From: Pseudomonas sp. ICMP 561 | GTDB lineage: Bacteria > Pseudomonadota > Gammaproteobacteria > Pseudomonadales > Pseudomonadaceae | DNA: 64,000 nucleotides | NCBI RefSeq assembly: GCF_002699985.1 | Contig: NZ_LKBT01000001.1 | Span: 434,001 to 498,000, forward strand | Direction of reading: 5' to 3' | Shown: positions 25,679 through 34,467 of the stretch, piece by piece | Layout of the letters: each line of letters begins with the position of its first letter | Position numbering within the stretch: position 1 is the first letter of the stretch | Notes under the pieces: model-generated | Database searches by the model: none | Seen by the model: only the letters and a program-made list of their open reading frames with translations | What the model was told of the DNA's origin: nothing | Translations under genes and position numbers: made by a program

Positions 25679-27673
25679 TCAAGGATTCCGGTGTCGCTGC
25701 TGATAACTCCAATCCACGATGTCGCCGTCAGGGGCATACCCGTTCACGGTCTCCATGAGTATTTTCCTGACCCGCGCATAGTCATCTTCCGCAACAGCAA
25801 TGAGCAATTGGTCCAGATAATCCTTCATCTTCTCCCATGAAAGATAATCTTCATTGGCACTCATGATCATCGGATGCTGCGTGGAGACAACGTTATCGCC
25901 AATCAATAACTCTTCGTAAAGTTTCTCTCCGGGGCGCAACCCGGTGAACTCGATAGGAATATCGCCCTGCGGATTCTTCTCGGATCGAATGCTAAGCCCG
26001 GACAGGTGCACCATCTTTTCCGCCAGGTCGACAATTTTGACCGGCTCGCCCATGTCCAGCACAAATACATCACCGCCCATGCCCATCGAGCCGGCCTGGA
26101 TGACCAGCTGCGCGGCTTCAGGAATAGTCATGAAGTACCGGGTAATTTTGGGGTGAGTGACGGTAAGCGGTCCGCCGGACTTAATCTGTTTGTGGAATAA
26201 CGGGATAACAGATCCGGACGAGCCCAGCACATTGCCAAACCGGACCATGATGAAACGGGTTTTGTTGACCTGATGAATATTCGAGGTATCACCAAACATG
26301 ACCGGTGATAGCTCTCGACTTAACGCTTGAAGGGTCATTTCGGCAAGTCGCTTTGTTCCTCCCATGACGTTGGTAGGACGCACAGCCTTGTCAGTCGAAA
26401 TCAGCACGAAGTTGGCAACCCCGGCTTGAAGGGACGCTTGAGCCGTATTAACCGTGCCCAGCACATTGTTGATCACACCTTCGGCGATATTGTGTTCAAC
26501 CATAGGCACATGTTTATACGCAGCCGCATGATAAACCGTGGTCACGTTCCAGGTTTTCAGGGTGTCGTATAGCTTGGACTGGCTGCGCACTGAACCAAGA
26601 ATCGGCAGCAGCTTTACCGGCAAGGTCCTGCTTTGAACAAAGGCCTCCAACTCGGAAAAAATGGTGTAGAGATTAAACTCGCTATGATCGAACAGGATAA
26701 GAGTAGTGGGCTCCAATAATACGATCTGGCGGCACAGTTCCGATCCAATCGATCCTCCGGCCCCAGTGACCAGAACCGTCTGCCGCTTGATGCAGCGCTC
26801 AAGCAGGTGATCCTGAGCAGGCACGGGGTCACGCCCCAGAAGGTCAGCGATGTCCACTTCCTGAAGATCGTCGACTTTTACTCGCCCCGCCGCCAGATCC
26901 ATGAACCCTGGAACGCTTCGGACGTGGAGAGGGAAGCCTTCGAGAAATCCTAAAATCTCACGCCGACGCCCACGTGTCGAAGAGGGAATGGCCAGCAGGA
27001 TTTCCTGAGCCCCGGTCATTTCCATCATTCGCTGAATATGCTGAGGCTTGTAAACCTGTAGCCCGGAAATGATCCGGTTAGTGATGGAACTGTCATCATC
27101 GATAAACGCAACAGGGCGCATGAGGCGTCCCATTCGTAATGCCGCCACTAATTGATTGCCCGCTGAGCCCGCACCGTAGATAGCAACTTTGAGGATGCCA
27201 TCCTCCCGATTGCTAAAGGGTACATGCTGCGACGCTGCAAACCAGTCGCCAAGGAAGTACTGACGCATGGCAAGACGCAAGCCGCCGATCATGACCAGGC
27301 TCAACCACCAGTAGTTGAACATGATGGACCGTGGTACCAACGGCTTGTGATTGCTGTAGACATAAACCAGGCAGCCTAGAATCAATGCAGAAAGGCTGAC
27401 CGCTTTGATGATAGCGATGAGGGCATCGTTACCGAAGTAGCGCATGACGGCCCGGTAAAGGCCCATTCGAATGAAAAGCGGGATGGCGACAATGGGGGCG
27501 CTGATAAACAACCAGGTGTGTGAGTGCAGAGGGTTAATCAAATCGTCGGCGCCAAGCCGCACGAAAAATGCCATCCACAACGCAGCCCACACCAGGACAA
27601 TATCAGTGGCTACCTGAATGATTCGTTTTTGACGGCGAGGCAGCGCTAACAGGAATGCTCTAAGTTTTTCCAT
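25679..27673 (-). CDS. wbpM: WbpM-type membrane UDP-GlcNAc 4,6-dehydratase (copy A)
   Basis: Nucleotide-sugar 4,6-dehydratase, UDP-GlcNAc to the 4-keto-6-deoxy sugar, feeding synthesis of FucNAc or QuiNAc of the O-antigen. The 664-residue protein has four N-terminal membrane segments (residues about 15-150), a CoA-binding-like linker with VAIYGAGSAGNQLV, and an SDR catalytic domain (VLVTGAGGSIGSELC). As in WbpM the catalytic Tyr is replaced: NVMGGTKR gives Met-X3-Lys. It lies downstream of a second copy on the same strand, with 240 bases between. A start with GAAGGGGACC before the ATG is convincing. Confidence 0.93.
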   Translation of the reverse strand: MEKLRAFLLALPRRQKRIIQVATDIVLVWAALWMAFFVRLGADDLINPLHSHTWLFISAPIVAIPLFIRMGLYRAVMRYFGNDALIAIIKAVSLSALILGCLVYVYSNHKPLVPRSIMFNYWWLSLVMIGGLRLAMRQYFLGDWFAASQHVPFSNREDGILKVAIYGAGSAGNQLVAALRMGRLMRPVAFIDDDSSITNRIISGLQVYKPQHIQRMMEMTGAQEILLAIPSSTRGRRREILGFLEGFPLHVRSVPGFMDLAAGRVKVDDLQEVDIADLLGRDPVPAQDHLLERCIKRQTVLVTGAGGSIGSELCRQIVLLEPTTLILFDHSEFNLYTIFSELEAFVQSRTLPVKLLPILGSVRSQSKLYDTLKTWNVTTVYHAAAYKHVPMVEHNIAEGVINNVLGTVNTAQASLQAGVANFVLISTDKAVRPTNVMGGTKRLAEMTLQALSRELSPVMFGDTSNIHQVNKTRFIMVRFGNVLGSSGSVIPLFHKQIKSGGPLTVTHPKITRYFMTIPEAAQLVIQAGSMGMGGDVFVLDMGEPVKIVDLAEKMVHLSGLSIRSEKNPQGDIPIEFTGLRPGEKLYEELLIGDNVVSTQHPMIMSANEDYLSWEKMKDYLDQLLIAVAEDDYARVRKILMETVNGYAPDGDIVDWSYQQRHRNP

Positions 27674-27917
27674 GGTCCCCTTCAGTCCCCTTGATCAGCA
27701 TCCTGGGTCATCTACGCAACCTGCAGAACATCAGGCGAGGATGAAGTCGTTACGAGTTATCTCAAAAACTATAGAACAACGCTATCAATTATAGAGCCGC
27801 GTCGTTAAATTTCATGTTGAGGGCAGACTGTTTGTTACAGCGGTTCGACAAGCGATCTAAACGTAGCCTAATGCCATGTATATCCATGATCTCATATATT
27901 CCCCCGCGCGCTCGCCC

Positions 27918-29918
27918 TTACTGGGGGTCAGCACGCGTCTCAAGGTAATTCCAGTCAACAATGTCACCCTCTGGGGCGTAACCAGCAACCAGGTCGCCTA
28001 ATACACGCCTCACATCCGGATAGTCGTCTCTTGAAACCGCATCGAGAAGTAACTCCAGTTGCTCCTTGAGCTGGCTCCAGGGCAGGAAATCTTCCTGAGC
28101 ACTCATGATCATCGGGTGGCGTGTCGAGACGACGTTATCGCCGATCAACAACTCTTCATAGAGCTTCTCACCCGGCCGCAATCCAGTGAACTCGATAGCG
28201 ATGTCACCGTGAGGGTTGCGCTCGGATCGAATACTGAGCCCGGAAAGATTGATCATTCGCTCGGCGAGTTCAATGATCTTGACCGGGGCGCCCATGTCCA
28301 GCACGAAGACTTCCCCGCCCCGGCCCATGGAGCCTGCCTGTATCACCAACTGAGCGGCTTCAGGAATAGTCATGAAATAACGGGTGATGGCCGGGTGCGT
28401 CACGGTCAGCGGACCACCGCTCTTGATCTGTTGGTGAAACAGTGGAATGACCGAACCTGATGAGCCAAGCACATTACCGAAGCGCACCATCGTGAATCGT
28501 GTCTTGTTGACTTGAGAAACATTGCTGCTGCCACGAAACAGTACCGGCGCAACTTCACGACTAAGGGCCTGGAGAACCATTTCTGCAAGCCGCTTGGTAC
28601 TGCCCATTACATTGGTCGGACGCACAGCCTTGTCGGTAGAGATCAAAACAAAGTTGGTGACACCGGCCTGCAACGCAGCCTGTGCCGTATGCAAAGTGCC
28701 CATGACATTGTTAAGCACGCCTTCGGCAATGTTGTGTTCAACCATCGGGACATGCTTATAAGCCGCGGCGTGGTAAACCGTGTCCACGCCCCAGGTATTC
28801 ATCACATCGACCATTTTGCCGAAGTAACGAACCGAGCCGAGAATAGGCAATACTTCAACGTCCAGCAAACTCCTCCTAACCTGCTTGTCCAACTCACCAA
28901 CAATGCTGTAAAGGTTGAACTCGCTGTGATCAAGCAACAGAAGTTTGGTGGGCTTGAGCAACAGGATCTGGCGACAGAGCTCAGAGCCAATTGAGCCCCC
29001 TGCTCCCGTGACCATTACGACTTTGCCGGTGATACAGTGCTCCAGCAGATCATCCTGCGCAGGCACAGCATCGCGACCGAGCAAGTCAGCGATATCGACC
29101 TCCTGGATGTCATCGACCTTTACCCTGCCGCTGGCCAGATCCGCGAGGGCTGGAACACTGCGTACGTGCAGCGCATAGCCTTCCAGATATTCGAGAATCT
29201 CTCGACGCCGAACTCGTGTGGTTGATGGCAAGGCCAGGAGTACTTCTTCAGCGCCTGTCGCGTCGATCATTTGCTGAATGTGCCGGGGTTTATAAACCTG
29301 CAATCCGGCAATCGTACGCTTGGTGATGGTTTCATCGTCGTCGATGAACGCCACGGGCCGCATGGAGCGCCCCATACGCAACGCAGCGACCAACTGGTTG
29401 CCAGCTGAACCCGCGCCATAGATCGCAACTTTGGGCAGACCATCATTGCGTGAAGCAAAAGGCACATGCTGCACTGCCATGAACCAGTCGCCCATGAAGT
29501 ACTGACGCATGAACAGCCGTAAACCACCGACCATGACCAGGCTCAACCACCAGTAGTTGAACACGATGGAGCGCGGGACGATTATCTTCTGATCGCTGTA
29601 CCAGTACACAAAGAAACCTACCAGCAACGCAGACAGGCTTACCGCTTTGCAAATAGTGATCAGCGCATCGTTGCCGAAAAAGCGCATCACCGCTCTGTAC
29701 ATGCCAAAGCGGATGAAGATGGGAATGGTCAGTAAGGGCGTCGCAATAAAAAGCCAAAAATGGGCGGTGAGGGCCGTATAAGCAACGTCAAACCCGAGTC
29801 GCACAAAAAACGCGAGAGCCAGGGCAGCCCAGACAATAACGACGTCAGCACCGACCTGCAGCATTCGTTTATTTTGGCGCGAAAGACCGAGCATTCGCGA
29901 GCGCAACGACATTTTCAT
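27918..29918 (-). CDS. wbpM: WbpM-type membrane UDP-GlcNAc 4,6-dehydratase (copy B)
   Basis: Same family and layout as the neighbouring gene: membrane region, VAIYGAGSAGNQLV, VMVTGAGGSIGSELC and a Met-X3-Lys catalytic motif (NVMGSTKR). It has 666 residues, and by eye most positions agree with copy A along the whole chain, so the pair arose by tandem duplication or by import of a related gene. The start is either the ATG used here or the ATG two codons later, which has GAGGG at a better distance. Which of the two is the ancestral WbpM is not clear; only one is normally present in pseudomonads. Confidence 0.92.
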   Translation of the reverse strand: MKMSLRSRMLGLSRQNKRMLQVGADVVIVWAALALAFFVRLGFDVAYTALTAHFWLFIATPLLTIPIFIRFGMYRAVMRFFGNDALITICKAVSLSALLVGFFVYWYSDQKIIVPRSIVFNYWWLSLVMVGGLRLFMRQYFMGDWFMAVQHVPFASRNDGLPKVAIYGAGSAGNQLVAALRMGRSMRPVAFIDDDETITKRTIAGLQVYKPRHIQQMIDATGAEEVLLALPSTTRVRRREILEYLEGYALHVRSVPALADLASGRVKVDDIQEVDIADLLGRDAVPAQDDLLEHCITGKVVMVTGAGGSIGSELCRQILLLKPTKLLLLDHSEFNLYSIVGELDKQVRRSLLDVEVLPILGSVRYFGKMVDVMNTWGVDTVYHAAAYKHVPMVEHNIAEGVLNNVMGTLHTAQAALQAGVTNFVLISTDKAVRPTNVMGSTKRLAEMVLQALSREVAPVLFRGSSNVSQVNKTRFTMVRFGNVLGSSGSVIPLFHQQIKSGGPLTVTHPAITRYFMTIPEAAQLVIQAGSMGRGGEVFVLDMGAPVKIIELAERMINLSGLSIRSERNPHGDIAIEFTGLRPGEKLYEELLIGDNVVSTRHPMIMSAQEDFLPWSQLKEQLELLLDAVSRDDYPDVRRVLGDLVAGYAPEGDIVDWNYLETRADPQ

Positions 29919-30002
29919 CCCTCAACCACACTAATCCATACGCTATTGTACGGACTGTCGTTGGACCGCGCTTAGTTGAAAACGACCTTTGTAGCTTTTT
30001 TA

Positions 30003-31037
30003 TTACAGACGGTTGGCATCATTGGACTCAAGCCCGCCCGCCCCTAGCACTAAAGCCAGTGCCAACAACGGTACATATGCAATGACCAGCAGGGTTGCGC
30101 CATCAAATCCCCAGATGCCTGTCGCCATGGCCAGCGGCAGCAGCCAGAACACGTTGATAGCCATCACCCCCAAGGTAACCGGCAAATGCCGACCAAAACG
30201 ACGTGACGCAAACTGGTAGGCATGGGAGCGATGCGCCTCGTACACCTTGTCACCGCGTACCAGTCGGCGAATGAGTGTTGCAGTTGCATCGACGATAAAT
30301 ACGCCCAGCAAAATCAGCCAGCTCCATAACAAGGACGGCTCAGCCCATGCAGCTTGCAGCGAAAGAAGCCCGACGATGACGCCGAGAAAGCCGCTACCGG
30401 CATCGCCCATGAAAATTCGAGCGGGTGGGAAATTCCAGAACAGAAAGCCTGCTACGGCAGCAGCCAGGAACAGTGGTAAAACGATCAACGACCCATGGCC
30501 TGAAAGCACATAGATCAGACAGGCACCCAGGCACACGCAAATCGCCTCTACACTGGCGATGCCATCGATGCCATCCATGAAGTTGTAAAGGTTGAGCATC
30601 CAGACCAGATAGAACAGCGTCAGGACATGCCCTATCCAACCGAGGTCGAACGTCGCACCAAACAGACTGAACGGCGGCAGGCCGCCTAACCAGTAAAGCC
30701 CCCAGATCGCGGCACTGAAATGCCCAAGCAACCGCCAGCGCGCCGCAATGTGGCCGTGGTCATCGAGGAAACCCAGAATCGCAACGACCAGGCCTGCACC
30801 GCCCAGGGCAAGCGTCGCATGCCAGGCCCCGGGGCTTTCAACCTGCATAACCAGCAGCGCCAATAAAAAGCTCAGGACAATAGCGACACCCCCGCCCCGA
30901 GGCGTGGGCAAACTATGGGAGCTTCGCGCGTTGGGAATGTCCATGAGGCTACGTGCCAATGCGTAACGCCGTAATACCCAGGTGAGCCCCGCCGTTAACA
31001 AAACGATCGCAGGCACCCACCAGAAACTCAAATCCAT
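30003..31037 (-). CDS. wbpL: WbpL/WecA-type initiating sugar-phosphate transferase
   Basis: Integral membrane enzyme that moves a sugar-1-phosphate (GlcNAc, FucNAc or QuiNAc) to undecaprenyl phosphate, starting the O-antigen chain. The 344-residue protein has about ten membrane helices, the family motifs LDDHGH, NFMDGIDGIAS, FMGDAGSGFLG and the cytoplasmic basic loop with HRSHAYQFASRRFG. The ATG followed by DLSFWW was chosen; 23 further codons upstream lie outside the normal family start. It follows the reductase gene on the same strand, so the product of the WbpM/reductase pair is the likely substrate. Confidence 0.92.
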   Translation of the reverse strand: MDLSFWWVPAIVLLTAGLTWVLRRYALARSLMDIPNARSSHSLPTPRGGGVAIVLSFLLALLVMQVESPGAWHATLALGGAGLVVAILGFLDDHGHIAARWRLLGHFSAAIWGLYWLGGLPPFSLFGATFDLGWIGHVLTLFYLVWMLNLYNFMDGIDGIASVEAICVCLGACLIYVLSGHGSLIVLPLFLAAAVAGFLFWNFPPARIFMGDAGSGFLGVIVGLLSLQAAWAEPSLLWSWLILLGVFIVDATATLIRRLVRGDKVYEAHRSHAYQFASRRFGRHLPVTLGVMAINVFWLLPLAMATGIWGFDGATLLVIAYVPLLALALVLGAGGLESNDANRL

Positions 31038-31084
31038 CAAGCGGCTACATCCTTCGAAAAACGGCCATTCTATACGGTTCGCAC

Positions 31085-32053
31085 TCAGGAGCGGGATTGC
31101 AACCATTGTCTGGCACTGTCGCGCAATGCATCGGCCGCACTAATCTCAGGCTGCCACCCCAACAAGTGACGTGCCTTACTGGCGTCTACCTGCAACGAAC
31201 CGCACAGTTGCTGGCCCAGCCCTTTTCGGCCAAGCAAAGCCAGACCCCTGCGCAATGCCGAGACCGGAACAGGAAGAAGCGTTGCGCGATGCCCCATGCC
31301 CTGCGCCAGAAACTCAACCAATTGAGTCGTCGAAACATCCTGCCCATCGGCGATCACAAAGGACTCATTGGCAGCCGCTGGATGCGTAAGGCAAAGCTCA
31401 AGAAACCCCACCAGATTTTGCAGGGCTATCATGCTTCGGGCATTACAAACGCGGCCCAGGGGCAGCGGAAACCGCTTGCCAACAAGTCCTAGCAGGCGGG
31501 CGAAGTTGCCGGGCGCATGACCCGCGTAGACCAGCGGTGGACGAACGATCACCAATTCCATGGGTTGACCTGCCACCAGATCCCGCAATGCCAGCTCGGC
31601 TTCAAGCTTCGACTGGGCATAAGCCTGCTGCGGATGGGGAGTGGAAAGCTCAGTGAAAGGTTGACCGAGTGGGGTTTCAGGACCGTTGACACCAATGGAA
31701 CTGATAAATACAAATCGTCGAACCCCTGCTTCCATTGCCTGGCGGGCCAAGGCCAGCGTGCCTTCGACGTTGACCTTGCGAAATTGCTCAAGCGGATTCG
31801 CTTCTTCTTCTAGCAGGACGTGCGCTCTGCCTGCGGTGTGAATCACCACATCACAATGGGTTAGCGCGTCGGACCAGTTGGTGTTGCGATCGATACTGGC
31901 GACTTGTATCCAGTCTTCAGAGACGTCTTCTGGACGACGTGATGTGCCACGCACCGCCGCGCCTCGGTTAGACAGGGAGTCGAACAGAGCTCGGCCAATG
32001 AAACCGGTGGCACCGGTGATTAGGTATTTAGGGGTCGCTAACTGAGGGTACAT
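31085..32053 (-). CDS. NAD-dependent 4-keto-6-deoxy-HexNAc reductase, WbpV/WbpK type
   Basis: Extended SDR of 322 residues with the nucleotide motif ITGATGFIGRAL and the Ser-Tyr-X3-Lys set (FISSIGVNG, AYAQSKLEAE). It matches the reductases that convert the WbpM product to UDP-QuiNAc (WbpV) or UDP-FucNAc (WbpK); sequence alone does not decide the stereochemistry. It lies ahead of wbpL on the minus strand. The order reductase-wbpL-wbpM-wbpM resembles the wbp loci of P. aeruginosa. A 290-base AT-richer gap upstream separates it from the plus-strand glycosyltransferase block and must hold divergent promoters; I could not place them with confidence. Confidence 0.85.
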   Translation of the reverse strand: MYPQLATPKYLITGATGFIGRALFDSLSNRGAAVRGTSRRPEDVSEDWIQVASIDRNTNWSDALTHCDVVIHTAGRAHVLLEEEANPLEQFRKVNVEGTLALARQAMEAGVRRFVFISSIGVNGPETPLGQPFTELSTPHPQQAYAQSKLEAELALRDLVAGQPMELVIVRPPLVYAGHAPGNFARLLGLVGKRFPLPLGRVCNARSMIALQNLVGFLELCLTHPAAANESFVIADGQDVSTTQLVEFLAQGMGHRATLLPVPVSALRRGLALLGRKGLGQQLCGSLQVDASKARHLLGWQPEISAADALRDSARQWLQSRS

Positions 32054-32346
32054 AGCAGGTCAATACCGGTCTTGAAATAATTAAGCGCACGTGTTGCGTA
32101 GCCACGGTTGTAGCCAGCTAGACAGGATCACACCATGATTCGCTTGAGAAGACGCTAATTGTAGGCAGCTTAATCAATGACAACACCGCAATGCACACAC
32201 ATATGCCCGCTGAGAACCTTCAGAGATGGCAGGTCGTCAAAAATCGCCGCTCAATTGCTGCTCCATACACCAAATACATTGCCATGTGACTCAGATCACT
32301 GACAATGCGTAAAATGTAGGATTATCAAAACAAGGCTTCCCCAAGA

Positions 32347-33351
32347 ATGCGTATCACTGGAACGGGCATTGCAGATAGCGAAAGTGAGGTTTCGCACCTA
32401 GATACCCTTACTGCAGAGAATAATGCAAGCGACCCATCTGTAGCGATCCTGATGTGTACCTATAACGGCGCACGGTACCTTCGGGAACAGCTCAATTCGT
32501 TCTCTGAGCAGACCTGCACCCGCTGGACGGTATTTGTTTCTGATGATGCGTCTACCGACGAGACGCTAGATATACTCGCCGAGTTTCAACAAAAGTGGGG
32601 GGAAGACCGGCTGGTTCTATTCAAAGGACCCTGTGAAGGCTTCGCGCGAAACTTTATTTCGCTTGTTCAAAAACCTGAGATCAACGCTGACTTTTTTGCT
32701 TTCAGCGATCAAGACGATATCTGGTTTGCAGAAAAGCTCGCACGGAGCCTTGACTGTCTGAAACACGTGCCCAAAAACAAGCCTGCGCTATATTGCTCCC
32801 GGACCCGCCTGATCGACGCAGATAAAAAAATAATTGGCCTTTCTCCACTTTTTTCAAAACCACCTGCTTTTAAAAACGCACTGGTTCAGAGCCTTGCGGG
32901 TGCAAATACAATGCTCATCAACCATTCAGCTCGGGATCTTTTACTACAGTTGCCAGAGCATTCATCACCGGTATCCCATGACTGGCTAACCTATCTAATT
33001 GTTAGCGGTTGCGATGGAGAGGTCGTTTATGATGCCAAGCCCACTCTCGATTATCGCCAGCACGGAGGTAACTTGATTGGTGCAAAAACAACAAGCCTGG
33101 ATAAATTAAAACGCGTGCGCGGGATGTTTTCGGGGCGCTTTGCGCAATGGAACGACAGGAATCTCGACATATTAAACAAGATGAAATCACTCCTCTCAGA
33201 GGAAAATCAAAAAGTTCTGACACGCTTTGAGGGCGCCCGGAATGAAAAATTCTTCAAACGCCTGATCGCATTTAGCAGCACTGGTGTTTATAGGCAAACT
33301 TCACGCGAAAACTTGATCCTGCTAGTAGCAATCCTTCTTGGAAGGATCTGA
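32347..33351 (+). CDS. Family 2 glycosyltransferase, rhamnosyltransferase-like
   Basis: Cytosolic GT-A enzyme of 334 residues. The GT2 core starts near residue 32 (VAILMCTYNGARYLREQL), with FVSDDASTDETLDIL and the donor-binding FSDQDDIWFAEKL; the acceptor side has SPVSHDWLTYLI. This FxDQDDxW type is common among O-antigen rhamnosyltransferases of the RfbF/RfbG sort. An N-terminal stretch of about 30 residues is not part of the usual fold, so the true start may be internal; no strong ribosome site helps. First gene of the plus-strand O-antigen block. A related GT2 lies at the other end of the cluster. Confidence 0.85.
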   Translation: MRITGTGIADSESEVSHLDTLTAENNASDPSVAILMCTYNGARYLREQLNSFSEQTCTRWTVFVSDDASTDETLDILAEFQQKWGEDRLVLFKGPCEGFARNFISLVQKPEINADFFAFSDQDDIWFAEKLARSLDCLKHVPKNKPALYCSRTRLIDADKKIIGLSPLFSKPPAFKNALVQSLAGANTMLINHSARDLLLQLPEHSSPVSHDWLTYLIVSGCDGEVVYDAKPTLDYRQHGGNLIGAKTTSLDKLKRVRGMFSGRFAQWNDRNLDILNKMKSLLSEENQKVLTRFEGARNEKFFKRLIAFSSTGVYRQTSRENLILLVAILLGRI

Positions 33352-33490
33352 AAGTGACTCGTGAAAGCAGGGTCAGCGGGCACAGCCTGCAAGGTGAGCA
33401 TCCAGGCGAGGAAGGCTTTTGCCAGCTTGCTGAACTCGTACGATTGCGCCATTGCAATCAGGGAGCGGGCGGTGGCGACAGCTCAAAATC
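33352..33490 (-). pseudogene. Relic of an unidentified high-GC coding sequence
   Basis: The minus strand is open for about 45 codons in one frame and reads AVATARSLIAMAQSYEF, then SKLAKAFLAWMLTLQAVPAD, with strong GC-ending codons, unlike the surrounding AT-rich genes. There is no start and it runs into the 3' end of the GT2 gene. It looks like the remains of a former neighbour. I do not recognise the family. The rest of the 330-base gap up to wzm is AT-rich; it should contain the wzm promoter, but I see no certain one. Confidence 0.35.
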
Positions 33491-33681
33491 TCGCCACCCA
33501 AGAACCATCATCCCTCCACCACAGCGGTCTGTCAGGTGGCTTTTTGGGAATGCAACGTTAAGAATCCGGCTATCAAACATCATCTGCTACAAGCCTACTC
33601 GCTTTTTCGCTGAGGCCTCTTTATAATTCTGCGCCTTGACTAAGTAGGCCTGACACCAGTTGTATAATTTTTGAGGTATGT

Positions 33682-34467
33682 ATGAAGTTTGCAGAATGTG
33701 TCAGATTAGCGTGGGATTTGGCAAGGCGCGACCTGCAAGCTAAGTATAAACGGTCTTTTCTAGGTGTTTTCTGGATGTTGTTGACGCCGCTGTGTTTACT
33801 TTGTGTATACACGGTTGTATTTAACGGCATATTAAAAATTAGCTGGCACGAACCCGGCTCTACAACTTCTGTCGGATTCGTTCTACCGTTTTTCATCGGA
33901 TTGTCTGTTTATCTGCTGCTCGCGGACATCGTTAACTCATCCACCACGCTATTTTCGAGCAAAAGAACATACGTTGTGAAATCACCATTTCCTCTATGGG
34001 TACTCTGGCTCGCCAACCTAATGCGCGCCTATGTACACGGCATAATCTACGCGGCAATTGTGTTGGTGTTGTGCCTCATCTACTCAGTTTTAAGTTGGCA
34101 AAACGTGGCGTGGTCTTTGGTTCTATTGATTCCGATAGTGGCTACCATTTCCTCGACCTCGCTGATTTTGTCTGTTGTCGGTCCCTTTATCGGAGACATT
34201 TCAGAAGCGATAAGGCTGATGATGCGCGTGCTGTTTTATGCCGCCCCCATTTCTTATCCATTGAGCATGGCACCTGAGGCCTATCGGTTTCTGCTTTGGC
34301 TCAACCCTTTGACGGTGATTGTCGAACCACTGAGAAACGCGCTCGTTTTCGGAAATGGACCCTCTATCACAGTGCTATCGCTCCTCGTGGCCGCAGCGGT
34401 TATTTTGGTTGCGTTTTCAATATGGCTGTTCAACAGAATCAAAGGAGTAGTAGCCGATGTCGTCTGA
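33682..34467 (+). CDS. wzm: O-antigen ABC exporter, permease subunit
   Basis: Inner-membrane permease of the ABC-2 type which, with Wzt, exports the finished undecaprenyl-linked polysaccharide. The 261-residue protein has the amphipathic N-terminal segment and the motif DLQAKYKRSFLGVFWMLLTPL, then six membrane helices; the PFPLWVLWLANLMRAYVH and ISYPLSMAPEAYRFLLWLNPLT stretches are typical. It overlaps the ATPase gene by 11 bases. With no Wzx/Wzy found, this pair is the likely exporter of the locus. Confidence 0.94.
   Translation: MKFAECVRLAWDLARRDLQAKYKRSFLGVFWMLLTPLCLLCVYTVVFNGILKISWHEPGSTTSVGFVLPFFIGLSVYLLLADIVNSSTTLFSSKRTYVVKSPFPLWVLWLANLMRAYVHGIIYAAIVLVLCLIYSVLSWQNVAWSLVLLIPIVATISSTSLILSVVGPFIGDISEAIRLMMRVLFYAAPISYPLSMAPEAYRFLLWLNPLTVIVEPLRNALVFGNGPSITVLSLLVAAAVILVAFSIWLFNRIKGVVADVV

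Noticed and set aside
32054..32346. JUMPstart/ops element before the plus-strand O-antigen genes
   Set aside because: The GGCGGTAG core was looked for and not found in this gap or before wzm.
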